Positions 7,596-17,779 of a stretch of DNA of 64,000 nt are shown here, one piece after another. Both the position numbers and the translations under genes were made by a program. Source of the stretch: Ilyomonas sp965199845 (GTDB taxonomy: Bacteria; Bacteroidota; Bacteroidia; Chitinophagales; Chitinophagaceae); assembly GCA_965199845.1 (NCBI GenBank), contig CBDATZ010000042.1, positions 586,382 to 650,381 on the forward strand. Direction: 5' to 3'. Each line of letters starts with the position of its first letter. The first letter of the stretch is position 1. Below the pieces are notes generated by a model. That model made no database searches and had not been told where the DNA came from. It saw only the letters and a list, made by a program, of their open reading frames with translations.

Positions 7596-10500
7596 ATGGA
7601 TGATACAAGCTTTCCGCAGAACGCAGCCGCAAATGATTTAGCAAATAATAAAAACATAAAAGACTTTTTGGTTGTCGGTATTGGTGCTTCAGCCGGCGGC
7701 GTTCAGGCATTAAAAGAATTTTTTGAAAATGTGCAGCCCAATAGCGGTATTGCCTATGTTGTTATCCTGCATCTTTCACCAGATCATGACAGCCAGTTGG
7801 CTAACATTCTGCAGACAGTAAGTATAATTCCGGTACAGAAAGTAACAGAAAAAATAGAAATAAAAAAAGACAATGTTTATGTTGTACCGCCAAACCGCAG
7901 CCTGCACATGTTTTATGGCGGTATTGCAGTCGAGGACATTCACACATCGGAAGAACGCCGCGCGCCGGTGGATATTTTTTTCCGGTCGCTTGCCGAATCT
8001 CATGAGTCACACGCTGTAGCCGTTATTCTTTCCGGCACCGGCGCCAATGGTTCTATGGGTTTAAAAAGGATAAAGGAAAAAGGCGGCGTTGTGTTTGTAC
8101 AAAATCCGCGCGAAGCTGAATATAATGATATGCCGCGCAATGCCATTGCCACTGAACTGGTAGATGAGATTTTAAATGTTCGTGCCATCCCCGCAAAAAT
8201 TTTGGCTTATAAAGAAAGTATTGGTAAAATAGAAATTCCTGATGTACAGGAAGATTTGGCAGAAATTCAGCAAGCTGCGCTGCGTGAAGTTTTTACCCAG
8301 TTGCATATACGTACCGGGCACGATTTCACCAATTACAAAAGAGAAACGGTGTTACGCCGTATTGAGCGCCGCATCAACGTTCGCCAGCTTAACTCGCTGC
8401 CCTCTTATGCTGCTTTTCTCCGCAATACGCCTGAAGAATCGCAGGCTTTATTAAAGGATTTATTAATCTCAGTTACTAATTTTTTTCGCGACAGAACTTC
8501 ATTCGAGTATCTCGAAACAAATATTTTTCCGCGCATTCTCTTACACAAGAAAACTGAAGATACAATACGCATCTGGATAGCAGGCTGTGCCACCGGCGAA
8601 GAAGCGTATTCTCTTGCTATGCTTTTGTATGAAAAAATGCAGGAAGGCAAGGAAATGCCAATCGTTCAGATTTTTGCAACTGATATAGACGAAGCTGCCA
8701 TTGCTACTGCCCGCGATGGATTTTATACACTTAATGATGCAGCGGACGTAAGTCCTGAACGCTTGCGCCGGTTCTTTATACCTGAAGCCAACGGCTTTCG
8801 CATTAGGAAAGAATTGCGCGAGATGGTTTTATTTGCTATTCACAACGTAATAAAAGATCCGCCATTTTCTCGTGTTGATATGATAACCTGCCGCAACTTG
8901 CTTATTTATCTTAATCAGGGCGCGCAAAACCGGGTGATGGAAACGTTTCATTTTGCACTGAACCCCGGCGGTTTCTTGTTCCTGGGTTCCAGCGAGTCGG
9001 TTGATGGAGCAACCGATTTATATGTGGCGGAAAGCAAAGAACACCAGGTGTTTCAAAGCCGGCAAGCGACTACACGTCCTATTCCGGTTCCCGATAATAA
9101 CTTACCGGTTTCGTTTCGCGTAAAGCTTCCGGAAAATGAAAATAGGGAGACAAAAAATTCGCGCGAGCAGGAAAACCGAACGCTCGAACGCATTTCGCTT
9201 AACGATCTGCACCAGCGTTTATTAGAACAATATGCGCCGCCTTCTATTGTGGTGAACGAAACGCACGATGTAGTTCACATATCAGAAAAAGCAGGTCGTT
9301 TTCTACAGGTTACAGGTGGCGAACCATCGGTAAATATTTTAAGACTGATAAAACAAGAGCTGCGCTTAGAGCTTCGGACAGCACTTTACCAGGCTGTACA
9401 AAAAGGTATTAATATAGAAATAAAAAATTTATCGGTTACAACCAACGGACATTCCGAGAAGATTAATGTTCATGTGCGTCCGGTACTTCGCCAAAACGAT
9501 ACTGCGCGAGGTTTTGTGCTCCTTATATTCGAGCCATCTGAAGATAAATTTGTGACAGACAGAGTTGAAGTATTTCCGGCAGAATCGGAACCGATAACTC
9601 TTCAGCTTGAAGAAGAAATTACTTACCTGAAATCGCAGCTTCGTACATCGAACGAGCAATTCGAAATACAAACGGAAGAACTGAAAGCTTCTAACGAGGA
9701 ATTGCAGGCAATGAATGAAGAACTGCGTTCTGCGGCCGAAGAATTGGAAACCAGTAAAGAAGAACTGCAATCTATTAATGAAGAACTGATAACAGTAAAC
9801 CAGGAATTAAAAATAAAGATTGAAGAAGTTTCACATTCCAACAACGATTTTCTCAATCTCATTAATTCTACAGATATCGGTACTGTCTTTTTAGACCGTA
9901 ATTTCCGTGTTAAATTATTTACTCCAGCTGCCTGCGAAATATTCAATTTAATTCAGGCAGATATTGGCCGGCCGCTTTCCGATATTACCAGCCAGCTTGA
10001 ATATGATAAATTGATAGCCGATGTTGAAATTGTATTACAAAAGCTGCAGCCTGTTGAACGTGAAGTCACTATAAAGGGCGAGCGCACATTTTTAATGCAA
10101 TTGCTACCATACCGTACGGCAGAAGATCGTATTAGCGGCGTTGTAATCGTATTTGTAAACATTACACAACGCAAACGGGCAGAAGAAGCACTTCGCGGAT
10201 CAAATGAACGTATGCGTTTGCTTGCAGAGAGTGCAACCGATTTTGCCATTTTAACGCTCGATATAAACGGTATTATTAACTCGTGGAATTCGGGTGCAGA
10301 AAAGGTTTTTGGTTGGCCGGAAAAAGAAATTATCGGGCAACCAGGGGACGTTTTATTTACACCGGAAGATCGTACAGATGGAGCACCTGAAGGCGAAATG
10401 AAAAAAACGCTCGAAACGGGCCGCAGTGAAGATGAGCGCTGGCATATCCGTAAAGATGGATCTCGTTTTTATGCTTCCGGTGTTATGTCTCTTTTAAAAG

Positions 10501-11999
10501 ATGGAAAAGGCTTTGCCAAAATTGCCCGCGACATGACGGACAAATTGAAATCTGAAAAAGCCCTGAAAGATAACGAAGAACACTATCGCATTGCCCTCGA
10601 AGCCGGCGAACTGGCAACGTGGGACTGGAACACAATTACGAACAAAATTGTTTGGAATGATCAGCATTATCGTTTGTTTGGTATAAATCATAAAGAAGAT
10701 AGCATAGAACCGGAATTTTTTCTAGAATTTATTTGTCCTGAAGATTTAGCCTATGTAAAAAATCAGCTTGCCGAAGTGATGGGCGAAACAGGTATTTACT
10801 CAGCTGAATTTCGCATTATACGAGAAAACGATCAGGCAATGCGTTGGATGAATGGTTACGGGCGCGTTACCGAACGGGTAAATGGAAAGCCAACCCGCAT
10901 TTCGGGAGTTATGTTCGATTGCACAGAGCGCCGTGAAGCCGCAGACAAGCTTGAGGCCACGCAAAATACGTTATACACTGCTTTAGAAGCTGCTAAAATG
11001 GGTGTCTGGAACATGAATTTAAAAACCAAATATATTGACCGGAGTGGGCGTCATGATCAGTTATTAGGATTCACTACCTGGCAGGAAGAGTGGGACTTAG
11101 AGAAGGCAAAACAATATATTATTGAAGAAGACAAAGCCAAGTTTGACGAGGCATACGAGAAACTATATACCGACGGAACTTTTCAGTTAGAAGTTCGAGT
11201 AAAACATCAGGCAAACAACATTTGCTGGATTCATTATTATGGCCGCGTATTTAAAAACGAAAACGAAGAAATGGAAAATGCGGCAGGTGTCATTTTTGAT
11301 ATTACCGACCGTAAAACTATAGAAAAACAAAAAGATGATTTTATTGGTATTGCCAGCCATGAATTGAAGACACCGGTAACCAGTATAAAAGCATATGCAG
11401 AAATATTGCAGGAATTGTTTACCAATGCAAATGATATGCGATCTGCCAACCTGATGGGAAAACTTGATAAGCAGGTTGACAGGCTTACCAACCTGATAAA
11501 AGATTTGCTTGATGTAACAAAAATATCGGAGGGACAATTAGAACTGAATAAAGAAACAATCAATTTTACCGAGTTGATTAGAAATGTTACAGAAGAAATG
11601 CAGCGGACAACGCGAAATCATAAAATTAATGTTACAGCTTCAACATTGCCCATGATAACGGGTGATAAGGAGCGGCTGGGACAGGTACTTACTAACTTGC
11701 TATCGAATGCCATTAAATATTCACCTAATGCTGCAGATATTTCCGTAAATACGTTTATAAAAAACAATGAAATACATATATCGGTTCAGGATTTTGGTAT
11801 TGGAATGACGGCCGGAACACAGGCAAGGCTGTTTGAGCGTTTTTACCGTTCAGAAGATGCAACCACCCGTTCCTTTCCCGGTTTAGGTTTGGGGCTGTAT
11901 ATTTCTTTACAAATTATGAAAAGGCATGGAGGAAGAATCGAAGTAAAAAGCGAAAAAGAAAAAGGTTCAGTCTTTACAATGATTTTGCCCGTTAATTAG
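7596..11999 (+). CDS. CheB-CheR-multi-PAS sensor histidine kinase
   Basis: A 1467-residue hybrid signalling protein. Domains in order: CheB-like methylesterase (about 25-205; GIGASAGG with Ser32, His59 in ILHLSPDH); CheR-like SAM methyltransferase (about 225-490; GCATGEEAYS, then ITCRNLLIYLN); a PAS-like region (about 540-640); a long coiled coil (about 650-745, repeated EELKASNEELQAMNEEL-type heptads); about four PAS/PAC units (about 750-1235); HisKA with phospho-acceptor His1255 (IASHELKTP); and HATPase_c (N1371 in LLSNAIKYSP, then GIGM and GLGLGLYIS). There is no receiver domain and no membrane helix, so it should be a cytosolic kinase. At the place of the CheB catalytic Asp (TGxGxDG) it has Asn151 (SGTGANG), so esterase activity is doubtful. 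No chemotaxis genes lie nearby. Confidence 0.93.
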   Translation: MDDTSFPQNAAANDLANNKNIKDFLVVGIGASAGGVQALKEFFENVQPNSGIAYVVILHLSPDHDSQLANILQTVSIIPVQKVTEKIEIKKDNVYVVPPNRSLHMFYGGIAVEDIHTSEERRAPVDIFFRSLAESHESHAVAVILSGTGANGSMGLKRIKEKGGVVFVQNPREAEYNDMPRNAIATELVDEILNVRAIPAKILAYKESIGKIEIPDVQEDLAEIQQAALREVFTQLHIRTGHDFTNYKRETVLRRIERRINVRQLNSLPSYAAFLRNTPEESQALLKDLLISVTNFFRDRTSFEYLETNIFPRILLHKKTEDTIRIWIAGCATGEEAYSLAMLLYEKMQEGKEMPIVQIFATDIDEAAIATARDGFYTLNDAADVSPERLRRFFIPEANGFRIRKELREMVLFAIHNVIKDPPFSRVDMITCRNLLIYLNQGAQNRVMETFHFALNPGGFLFLGSSESVDGATDLYVAESKEHQVFQSRQATTRPIPVPDNNLPVSFRVKLPENENRETKNSREQENRTLERISLNDLHQRLLEQYAPPSIVVNETHDVVHISEKAGRFLQVTGGEPSVNILRLIKQELRLELRTALYQAVQKGINIEIKNLSVTTNGHSEKINVHVRPVLRQNDTARGFVLLIFEPSEDKFVTDRVEVFPAESEPITLQLEEEITYLKSQLRTSNEQFEIQTEELKASNEELQAMNEELRSAAEELETSKEELQSINEELITVNQELKIKIEEVSHSNNDFLNLINSTDIGTVFLDRNFRVKLFTPAACEIFNLIQADIGRPLSDITSQLEYDKLIADVEIVLQKLQPVEREVTIKGERTFLMQLLPYRTAEDRISGVVIVFVNITQRKRAEEALRGSNERMRLLAESATDFAILTLDINGIINSWNSGAEKVFGWPEKEIIGQPGDVLFTPEDRTDGAPEGEMKKTLETGRSEDERWHIRKDGSRFYASGVMSLLKDGKGFAKIARDMTDKLKSEKALKDNEEHYRIALEAGELATWDWNTITNKIVWNDQHYRLFGINHKEDSIEPEFFLEFICPEDLAYVKNQLAEVMGETGIYSAEFRIIRENDQAMRWMNGYGRVTERVNGKPTRISGVMFDCTERREAADKLEATQNTLYTALEAAKMGVWNMNLKTKYIDRSGRHDQLLGFTTWQEEWDLEKAKQYIIEEDKAKFDEAYEKLYTDGTFQLEVRVKHQANNICWIHYYGRVFKNENEEMENAAGVIFDITDRKTIEKQKDDFIGIASHELKTPVTSIKAYAEILQELFTNANDMRSANLMGKLDKQVDRLTNLIKDLLDVTKISEGQLELNKETINFTELIRNVTEEMQRTTRNHKINVTASTLPMITGDKERLGQVLTNLLSNAIKYSPNAADISVNTFIKNNEIHISVQDFGIGMTAGTQARLFERFYRSEDATTRSFPGLGLGLYISLQIMKRHGGRIEVKSEKEKGSVFTMILPVN

Positions 12000-12363
12000 T
12001 GATTTATTTGCTGAATTTTATTATTTGCACAAAACCCTTAAGAAACAAAAGCTTGCACTTGGTAATGACTATAATAAGTCGGATGTCGTGTAATTTGTCT
12101 TAAAAATGGTCAGATATAATATTGTATATCAGGAAGTCTAATATCTCTATCATATCATTATTTCGCTGCCAATATTATTTTTTCATATCATCATTTGAAT
12201 GACTTATAAAATATGTATACTATATAAATCGCCGATATTATTAATTCCGTATTTTTATTTTTCAATTTTAACCTAACACTTATGTTTTGCTGCCATTGAG
12301 ATTCTTGCCCGTTTTGTTTTACTAAGCGTCTTCTTTATTCTTCAACAAATAAACATCAAACAA
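12000..12363. other. Intergenic region, no gene seen
   Basis: 364 bp of AT-rich DNA between the kinase gene and the delta-60-repeat protein gene. The only structure noted is TCAGG-N3-TCTAATATCT at 12129-12146, shared with 7217-7234. I see no terminator hairpin for the kinase gene and no exact TAnnTTTG box. Confidence 0.5.
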
Positions 12364-15300
12364 GTGAAAACGATTTTTACTTCTCTCTTCGTGCTTTGCT
12401 ATGCTGCCCTTTTTGCCCAGGCCGGTGCTCTTGATCCAAGTTTTGCTATCAAAGGACAATTTGTTTCTACAAACCAACTTTCTTTACATTATCAAAGTGC
12501 AGTTACAGCAATTGCAGTTCAGCCAGATGGTAAAATTATTATGGCTGGTTATGGAAATACTTATGTATCAAGCGATGCGGAAGATTTTGAAATCTTTCGT
12601 TTAAATACTAATGGAACACTTGATAATAGTTTTGGAAATGCCGGAAGAGTTTTTATAGATTTTACAAAACCAGGAGAACTTTTACCTTCTAATGATAAAG
12701 TAACCAGTATTGCTTTGCAGCCAGATGGTAAAATTGTAGTTGCCGGAAACATAAATATCTATTTTAATAATTATATAGATTCAATACAGACGTACAACAC
12801 GTATGATATTGGTATTGTTAGGTTAAACCCGAACGGAAGTTTGGATGCGACTTTTAATAAAACAGGAAAGAAGATAATAGACCTTTCTGGTTCTAAGTAC
12901 GGGCTTGGTTCTGGTACCAGTGCTGATTTGTGTTCTGGTGTTGTATTGCGCGATAATGGCAAAATAGTTCTTGGCGGTTATACCTATAACAACAATAATA
13001 AAATACAAGCCTATCCTTTTGGTAATAACGATCCGTTGCTTATTCAATTAAAGAAAAATGGAAGTTTTGATTCTTCTTACAATGGTAATGGCGTTAAAAT
13101 TCTTGTGAGAAAATCATCTGATGACCAAATCAAGGATGTTGCCCTACAGGAAGATGGTAAGATTGTATTAACTGGTTCTACTAATTCTGACAATATCAGC
13201 ACCAATCAGTTGGTAATGCGTACTTTGCCAAGCGGAGCAATAGACAAAACTTTTAATGCAACAGGTTATTCTATTATTGATGTAGGAAGTGGAACGAGTG
13301 ATTTTGGAACGACCGTAAACATTTTACAAGGCGGAAAAATTATTGTCGGTGGCTATTACTATAATCAGGACAATAATGCCAGCAGTTATCTGATAAGGTA
13401 TAAAGCAAACGGAAAGATTGATAATACGTTTGGAACAAACGGAAAAACTATTGTTGCCGGTGATGTTTACAATACAGCCAATGCGGTTTCCATTCAGAAA
13501 GATAATAAAATTATACAGTCAACAGAAGGCTTTACAGTGCGCAGATATTTAAGTAATGGAAAATTAGATAGCAGCTTTGGCACCTATGGCAAATCGAAAG
13601 CTTTTATCACGTTGCCTCCTGCGAGCTATTTTGGTACGCAAAGCAGTTATGCCAATGCCTTACAGCTCGATGGAAAAATACTTGTTACCGGAACAACTTC
13701 ATTCGGCCTTGACCGATATACATATGGTAACACTGATGCTGCTGTAAGAATGTTGGCTGCCGGACGCAATTATGGCGTTACAGCACCGAACGATACAACT
13801 ATAAATTTAACTTCGGGATGTACAGTATCACTCCAAAATATTGACCCGATTTTGTACCCGGATACTTCTTTCTCAATCGTAAAATATTATTTGTATAAAT
13901 CCCCAAGTTCGAATCCAGACATACCTTATGATTCAGGTTATGGTTCTGCAAGTGGAAAACAGTTCGATATCAACGCCACCACACGCGTAACTTATATTTC
14001 AACGATAGATCCGCTTCAAAGAGATTCATTTACGGTTACCGTTACCGGCGGTGTTCTGGCAACAGCGTTAGACTTTGATGGTATTGATGATAGGGTTGAT
14101 TTGAATTTACCGTTTTATTCTCGAATACCGGGGGTGAATCATACATATAGTGTTGAAACATGGATTAATGTAAAAGCCTATAATAAAAACGGAGGCTCGG
14201 TTCTTCTTGGTAATCAACGGGGAAATGATTCGGGTATTGTTATCTCTATTGATCCAAACGGATATATCACAACGTATCAGCCTAATATAGGCACTGTAAA
14301 ATCAACATATAAAATTCCGCTAAACACCTGGACGCATATTGCGGTAGTACAATCTATATCGAAACTTGATTTATTTGTAAATGGCATCTTTACACAAACA
14401 CTTTTACAGGCACCAAATCTTCAGGGTGAGACCGGAAATCCTTTTTGTATTGGAGCTTCAACAAACGATGGTACAACATTCAGCCATAACTTCAATGGTA
14501 TTATTGACAACCTGAGAATATGGAACATTGCGCTGTGCCAGGGTGAAATTCAAAGAAACATGACGTGTGAAGTTACGAGCGCTGTTGGTCTTCTTACCGA
14601 ACTTACTTTCAACCAAAGTAGTTCAATTGCGGGATGTAAAAATACCGGATTAAACGGCAGTGGAACTTTGCATAACTTCTATTTAGACGGTCCAACCTCA
14701 AATTGGGTAAAAGGTTCTGGCTTTATTAATGGAGTATGTACTTCGTTTTCAAACCTTGTTATCACAACTACTTCTCATTACCTTAGTTTCCCTTCTGCAA
14801 AAGGAATTTGCGGTGCCTATCCAAATTTTTCTATTACAGCAACGTCAGATTGTTACAATAGCGTTCAATATACATATACAAAAAATCCAAGAACATTTTT
14901 CCCGGTTGGTGATAACTATATATATGCATACGCAACTGATGCGCTTGGCAATAAAGACAGTATATCACTGGATATTTCTATTTACGATTTGGAAGCGCCA
15001 ACTTTAGTAACAAAGGATACAACTATCAAATTAGATGAAAATGGCTTTGCGGCTTTAGATGCCAAATCCGTTACAGATAGTTTATACGACAATTGCACAC
15101 AACGGAACTTCATCAATTTGAATGTAAGTCCAAACACGTTCTATAGTAATAATGTTGGTGTGAATACAGTAGAGGTAAAAGCAACTGATGCACGAGGCAA
15201 TATAACTACAAAAACGGCTACCGTTACTGTGTTGCCTTACGGCTCTAAAGTTAATAACGCATTTATAGCAACTGATAACAAAGCATCTTTAAGAAATGAT

Positions 15301-15543
15301 TTTAAAGTGATGATTTCTCCAAATCCGGCACAAGATCATTTTACTTTACAAGTAGCAAGTAAGAATCTGACGGATAAAATCAATATCCGAATTACGGACA
15401 TATCAGGTAAAGTTTTAGATGTGATATCAAATGTAAATGCGGGTGAATTAAAACATTTTGGTTCGCAATACAAAGCAGGTATTTACATAGCAAACATTAC
15501 ACAGGGAACAAATCATAAGACGATTAAGATTGTGAAGATGTAA
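12364..15543 (+). CDS. Secreted delta-60 repeat / LamG protein with T9SS sorting domain
   Basis: A 1059-residue exported protein. The start is GTG at 12364; no in-frame ATG precedes the signal peptide (KTIFTSLFVLCYAALFAQ). Residues about 22-465 hold about seven delta-60 repeats, recognisable by alternating QPDGKIVVAG-like and NGSLDATFNKTGK-like strands, which probably form a beta-propeller. A LamG/concanavalin-like domain follows at about 566-735 (ALDFDGIDDRVDL, SVETWINV, NTWTHIAVVQ). Then come HYR/Ig-like segments (about 785-950; VEVKATDARGNITTKTATVTV). The last 75 or so residues (MISPNPAQDHFTLQV to GTNHKTIKIVKM) are a type A T9SS C-terminal sorting domain, implying export by T9SS and surface attachment. 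The ligand is unknown; adhesion or glycan binding is inference. Confidence 0.9.
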   Translation: MKTIFTSLFVLCYAALFAQAGALDPSFAIKGQFVSTNQLSLHYQSAVTAIAVQPDGKIIMAGYGNTYVSSDAEDFEIFRLNTNGTLDNSFGNAGRVFIDFTKPGELLPSNDKVTSIALQPDGKIVVAGNINIYFNNYIDSIQTYNTYDIGIVRLNPNGSLDATFNKTGKKIIDLSGSKYGLGSGTSADLCSGVVLRDNGKIVLGGYTYNNNNKIQAYPFGNNDPLLIQLKKNGSFDSSYNGNGVKILVRKSSDDQIKDVALQEDGKIVLTGSTNSDNISTNQLVMRTLPSGAIDKTFNATGYSIIDVGSGTSDFGTTVNILQGGKIIVGGYYYNQDNNASSYLIRYKANGKIDNTFGTNGKTIVAGDVYNTANAVSIQKDNKIIQSTEGFTVRRYLSNGKLDSSFGTYGKSKAFITLPPASYFGTQSSYANALQLDGKILVTGTTSFGLDRYTYGNTDAAVRMLAAGRNYGVTAPNDTTINLTSGCTVSLQNIDPILYPDTSFSIVKYYLYKSPSSNPDIPYDSGYGSASGKQFDINATTRVTYISTIDPLQRDSFTVTVTGGVLATALDFDGIDDRVDLNLPFYSRIPGVNHTYSVETWINVKAYNKNGGSVLLGNQRGNDSGIVISIDPNGYITTYQPNIGTVKSTYKIPLNTWTHIAVVQSISKLDLFVNGIFTQTLLQAPNLQGETGNPFCIGASTNDGTTFSHNFNGIIDNLRIWNIALCQGEIQRNMTCEVTSAVGLLTELTFNQSSSIAGCKNTGLNGSGTLHNFYLDGPTSNWVKGSGFINGVCTSFSNLVITTTSHYLSFPSAKGICGAYPNFSITATSDCYNSVQYTYTKNPRTFFPVGDNYIYAYATDALGNKDSISLDISIYDLEAPTLVTKDTTIKLDENGFAALDAKSVTDSLYDNCTQRNFINLNVSPNTFYSNNVGVNTVEVKATDARGNITTKTATVTVLPYGSKVNNAFIATDNKASLRNDFKVMISPNPAQDHFTLQVASKNLTDKINIRITDISGKVLDVISNVNAGELKHFGSQYKAGIYIANITQGTNHKTIKIVKM

Positions 15544-15558
15544 TTACAATCCATACAT

Positions 15559-15594
15559 AAAAAGACCTTGACTTTGCTAAGTCAAGGTCTTTTT
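15559..15594. terminator. Bidirectional rho-independent terminator
   Basis: A perfect 16-bp stem (AAAAAGACCTTGACTT with AAGTCAAGGTCTTTTT) and a TGCT tetraloop. It separates two convergent genes and overlaps the last codon of the minus-strand flavoprotein gene. Confidence 0.9.
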
Positions 15595-16834
15595 ATTCGA
15601 CCAACTTGCTCATTTCTCCGATTGTTTTTGCAGCCAGCCAGCCGCTTGTCCAGGCATGTTGAAAATTAAAGCCACCGGTTACGCCATCGACATCTATAAT
15701 TTCCCCGGCGAAAAACAACTTTGGTATTTTTCGGCTCTGCATTGTATTGGGTTCAATTTCAGATATATTGATTCCGCCACAGGTTACAAATTCTTCTTTA
15801 AAAGTTGTTTTACCTGCAATCGTAAATGGTTGCGCCGTAAGTAACTGAATCAATTTATTACGACTTTTTGCATTGATATTCAGCCATTTTATATCAGTAG
15901 AAACATCAGCTTGCTGCAAAAAATATTGCCACAAACGCGATGGCAAACCAAACGGATTTTTATTTTGTAAATATTGCGAGGAAAAGGTTTGTTGTAACGA
16001 TTGCCAATCTTCCCGTAACGTTTGTTCCGTATAAATCGGAATCCAATTTATTAAAATAGAAAAATGATATTGTTTATCTGATAATTCGCGCGCACCCCAG
16101 GCAGATAATTTCAAAACCGACGGTCCGCTCAATCCCCAATGCGTAATTAACAGAGGTCCTTGCTGAGACAATTTAGTGCCGGTTATTTTAACCAATGCAT
16201 TCTCTACGCTTACACCCATCAATTGTGTAACCGGGTTATTTGGTATGTTGAAAGTAAACAGAGAAGGAACAGGAGATTGAATGGTATGACCTAATAATGA
16301 AAGCCAGCTAAACTGTTCAGGTTTTGGAAAGCCGCCACAGGCAATACATAAGAAATTTGCCTGGTATTGTCTGCCGTTGGCCGAATCAATTATAAACTTA
16401 TCAGGTGATTGATGGATAACCTTTACATCTGCATTCATTATGATTTCAACATTGTAAGTATTTGCTTCGCGAATCAAACAATCAATAATCGTTTGCGATG
16501 AATTGGTTACCGGAAACATTCTGCCATCGGCTTCCGACTTAACTTTTACACCACGTTCTTCAAACCAGTTGATTGTGTCTTTTGTATTGAATTGATAAAA
16601 TGCTTTTTTCAGAAAATTGGTTCCGCGTGGATATTTGGAAATCAATTGAGGGACTTCAAAACAGTTGTGAGTCACGTTACATCGTCCGCCGCCGCTAACT
16701 TTTACTTTACTCAAAAGTTTACTGGTCTTTTCAAGAATTATAACTTGCAGCGAAGGATTATTTTTAGCCGCATTCACCGCGCAAAAGAAACCGGCTGCAC
16801 CGCCACCAATTACAACCAGCGTTTTTTCTTTCAT
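15593..16834 (-). CDS. HI0933/YhiN-family FAD-dependent oxidoreductase
   Basis: A 413-residue flavoprotein of the HI0933 (YhiN, BaiN-like) family. The N-terminus has the dinucleotide-binding VVIGGGAAGFFCAVNAA and a Glu ending the second strand (IILEKTSK). The family signature KVKVSGGGRCNVTHNC is at about residues 44-59, and the C-terminal FAD contact is LFFAGEIIDVDGVTGGFNFQ. The ATG at 16834 is preferred over the GTG one codon upstream. Enzymatic activity in this family is poorly defined. It follows map on the same strand with a 53-bp gap, in the place where many Bacteroidota carry infA-rpmJ-rpsM. Confidence 0.88.
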   Translation of the reverse strand: MKEKTLVVIGGGAAGFFCAVNAAKNNPSLQVIILEKTSKLLSKVKVSGGGRCNVTHNCFEVPQLISKYPRGTNFLKKAFYQFNTKDTINWFEERGVKVKSEADGRMFPVTNSSQTIIDCLIREANTYNVEIIMNADVKVIHQSPDKFIIDSANGRQYQANFLCIACGGFPKPEQFSWLSLLGHTIQSPVPSLFTFNIPNNPVTQLMGVSVENALVKITGTKLSQQGPLLITHWGLSGPSVLKLSAWGARELSDKQYHFSILINWIPIYTEQTLREDWQSLQQTFSSQYLQNKNPFGLPSRLWQYFLQQADVSTDIKWLNINAKSRNKLIQLLTAQPFTIAGKTTFKEEFVTCGGINISEIEPNTMQSRKIPKLFFAGEIIDVDGVTGGFNFQHAWTSGWLAAKTIGEMSKLVE

Positions 16835-16887
16835 CACTTATTAGATCGCTATGAATGCTTAGACTCTTTTCTTCGTGACAAAATAAA

Positions 16888-17706
16888 TTAATAATTTGTA
16901 TTGAGATTTGGATTGGCTCTTTCCGCCGCTTCAATAATGCTGTAGTTAGATAATATCAAAGCTTTGTTGCGCTTTATACAAACATCATGTTCAAAATGAA
17001 CAGACGGTTTTCCGTCGCGTGTACGAATTGTCCAGCCATCGCTTTCTGTATATACGTCACGCGTTCCCATATTAATCATAGGCTCAATAGCGAGAACCAT
17101 ATTTTCATTTAATTTAGGACCGTTGCCGCGCTTTCCATAATTCGGCATTTGCGGATCTTCATGCATACTTCTTCCCAAACCATGACCCACTAATTCGCGA
17201 ACAACGCCATAGCCATGTTTACGTTCGGTATAATCTTGTATTGCAAACGCAATATCACCAATACGATTTCCAACAACGGCTTTTTCAATTCCTTTATACA
17301 GAGACTCTTTTGTTACACGAACCAGTTGCAAAACATCTTCGTTAACCTCACCTAAAATAAAAGTATATGCGTGATCGCCATGCCATCCATTTAAAATAAC
17401 ACCTAAATCAATTGAAACAACATCGCCTTCTTTTAATGTCGTATTGTTGGGAAAACCATGAACTACAACATCATTTATTGATGCACAAATGTTATGTGGA
17501 TAACCACGATAATTTTTAAAAGAAAGAATTGCATTATGGTCTCTGGCAAAGTCGGCGCATAACGAATCAATTTGCATAGTTGTCATGCCTGGCTTTAAAA
17601 CTTTCGCAACTTCTGTAAGTGTTTTACTTACCAATTCTGCGCTTTGTTTCATAAGCGCAACTTCCGATTCTGTTTTGTAAAAAATCATGTTTTTAGTATG
17701 ACTCAT
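16888..17706 (-). CDS. map: Methionine aminopeptidase, type I
   Basis: A 272-residue type I methionine aminopeptidase that removes the initiator Met from nascent proteins. The metal ligands are visible in order: two Asp in SIDLGVILNGWHGDHAY, His in GHGLGRSMHEDP, Glu in LAIEPMINMG and Glu in HFEHDVCI. The start at 17706 (MSHTKN) or the ATG at 17688 (MIFYKTESEV) are both possible; the second is closer to the usual family start. It lies downstream of secY, its normal neighbour, but a terminator hairpin sits between the two genes, so it may depend on read-through or its own promoter. Confidence 0.95.
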   Translation of the reverse strand: MSHTKNMIFYKTESEVALMKQSAELVSKTLTEVAKVLKPGMTTMQIDSLCADFARDHNAILSFKNYRGYPHNICASINDVVVHGFPNNTTLKEGDVVSIDLGVILNGWHGDHAYTFILGEVNEDVLQLVRVTKESLYKGIEKAVVGNRIGDIAFAIQDYTERKHGYGVVRELVGHGLGRSMHEDPQMPNYGKRGNGPKLNENMVLAIEPMINMGTRDVYTESDGWTIRTRDGKPSVHFEHDVCIKRNKALILSNYSIIEAAERANPNLNTNY

Positions 17707-17723
17707 TCTTGTTTTATAATGAT

Positions 17724-17757
17724 AAAAAAACCTGTCAGATTTTCTCTAACAGGTTTT
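17724..17757 (-). terminator. Terminator-like hairpin between secY and map
   Basis: On the minus strand the stem AAAACCTGT/ACAGGTTTT, with further partial pairing in the loop, is followed by a run of seven T residues. It is a good rho-independent terminator for the ribosomal cluster, only 18 bp before the map start, so it may act as a partial terminator. Confidence 0.75.
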
Positions 17758-17779
17758 GGTTTATTTCAATTTAATGTGA

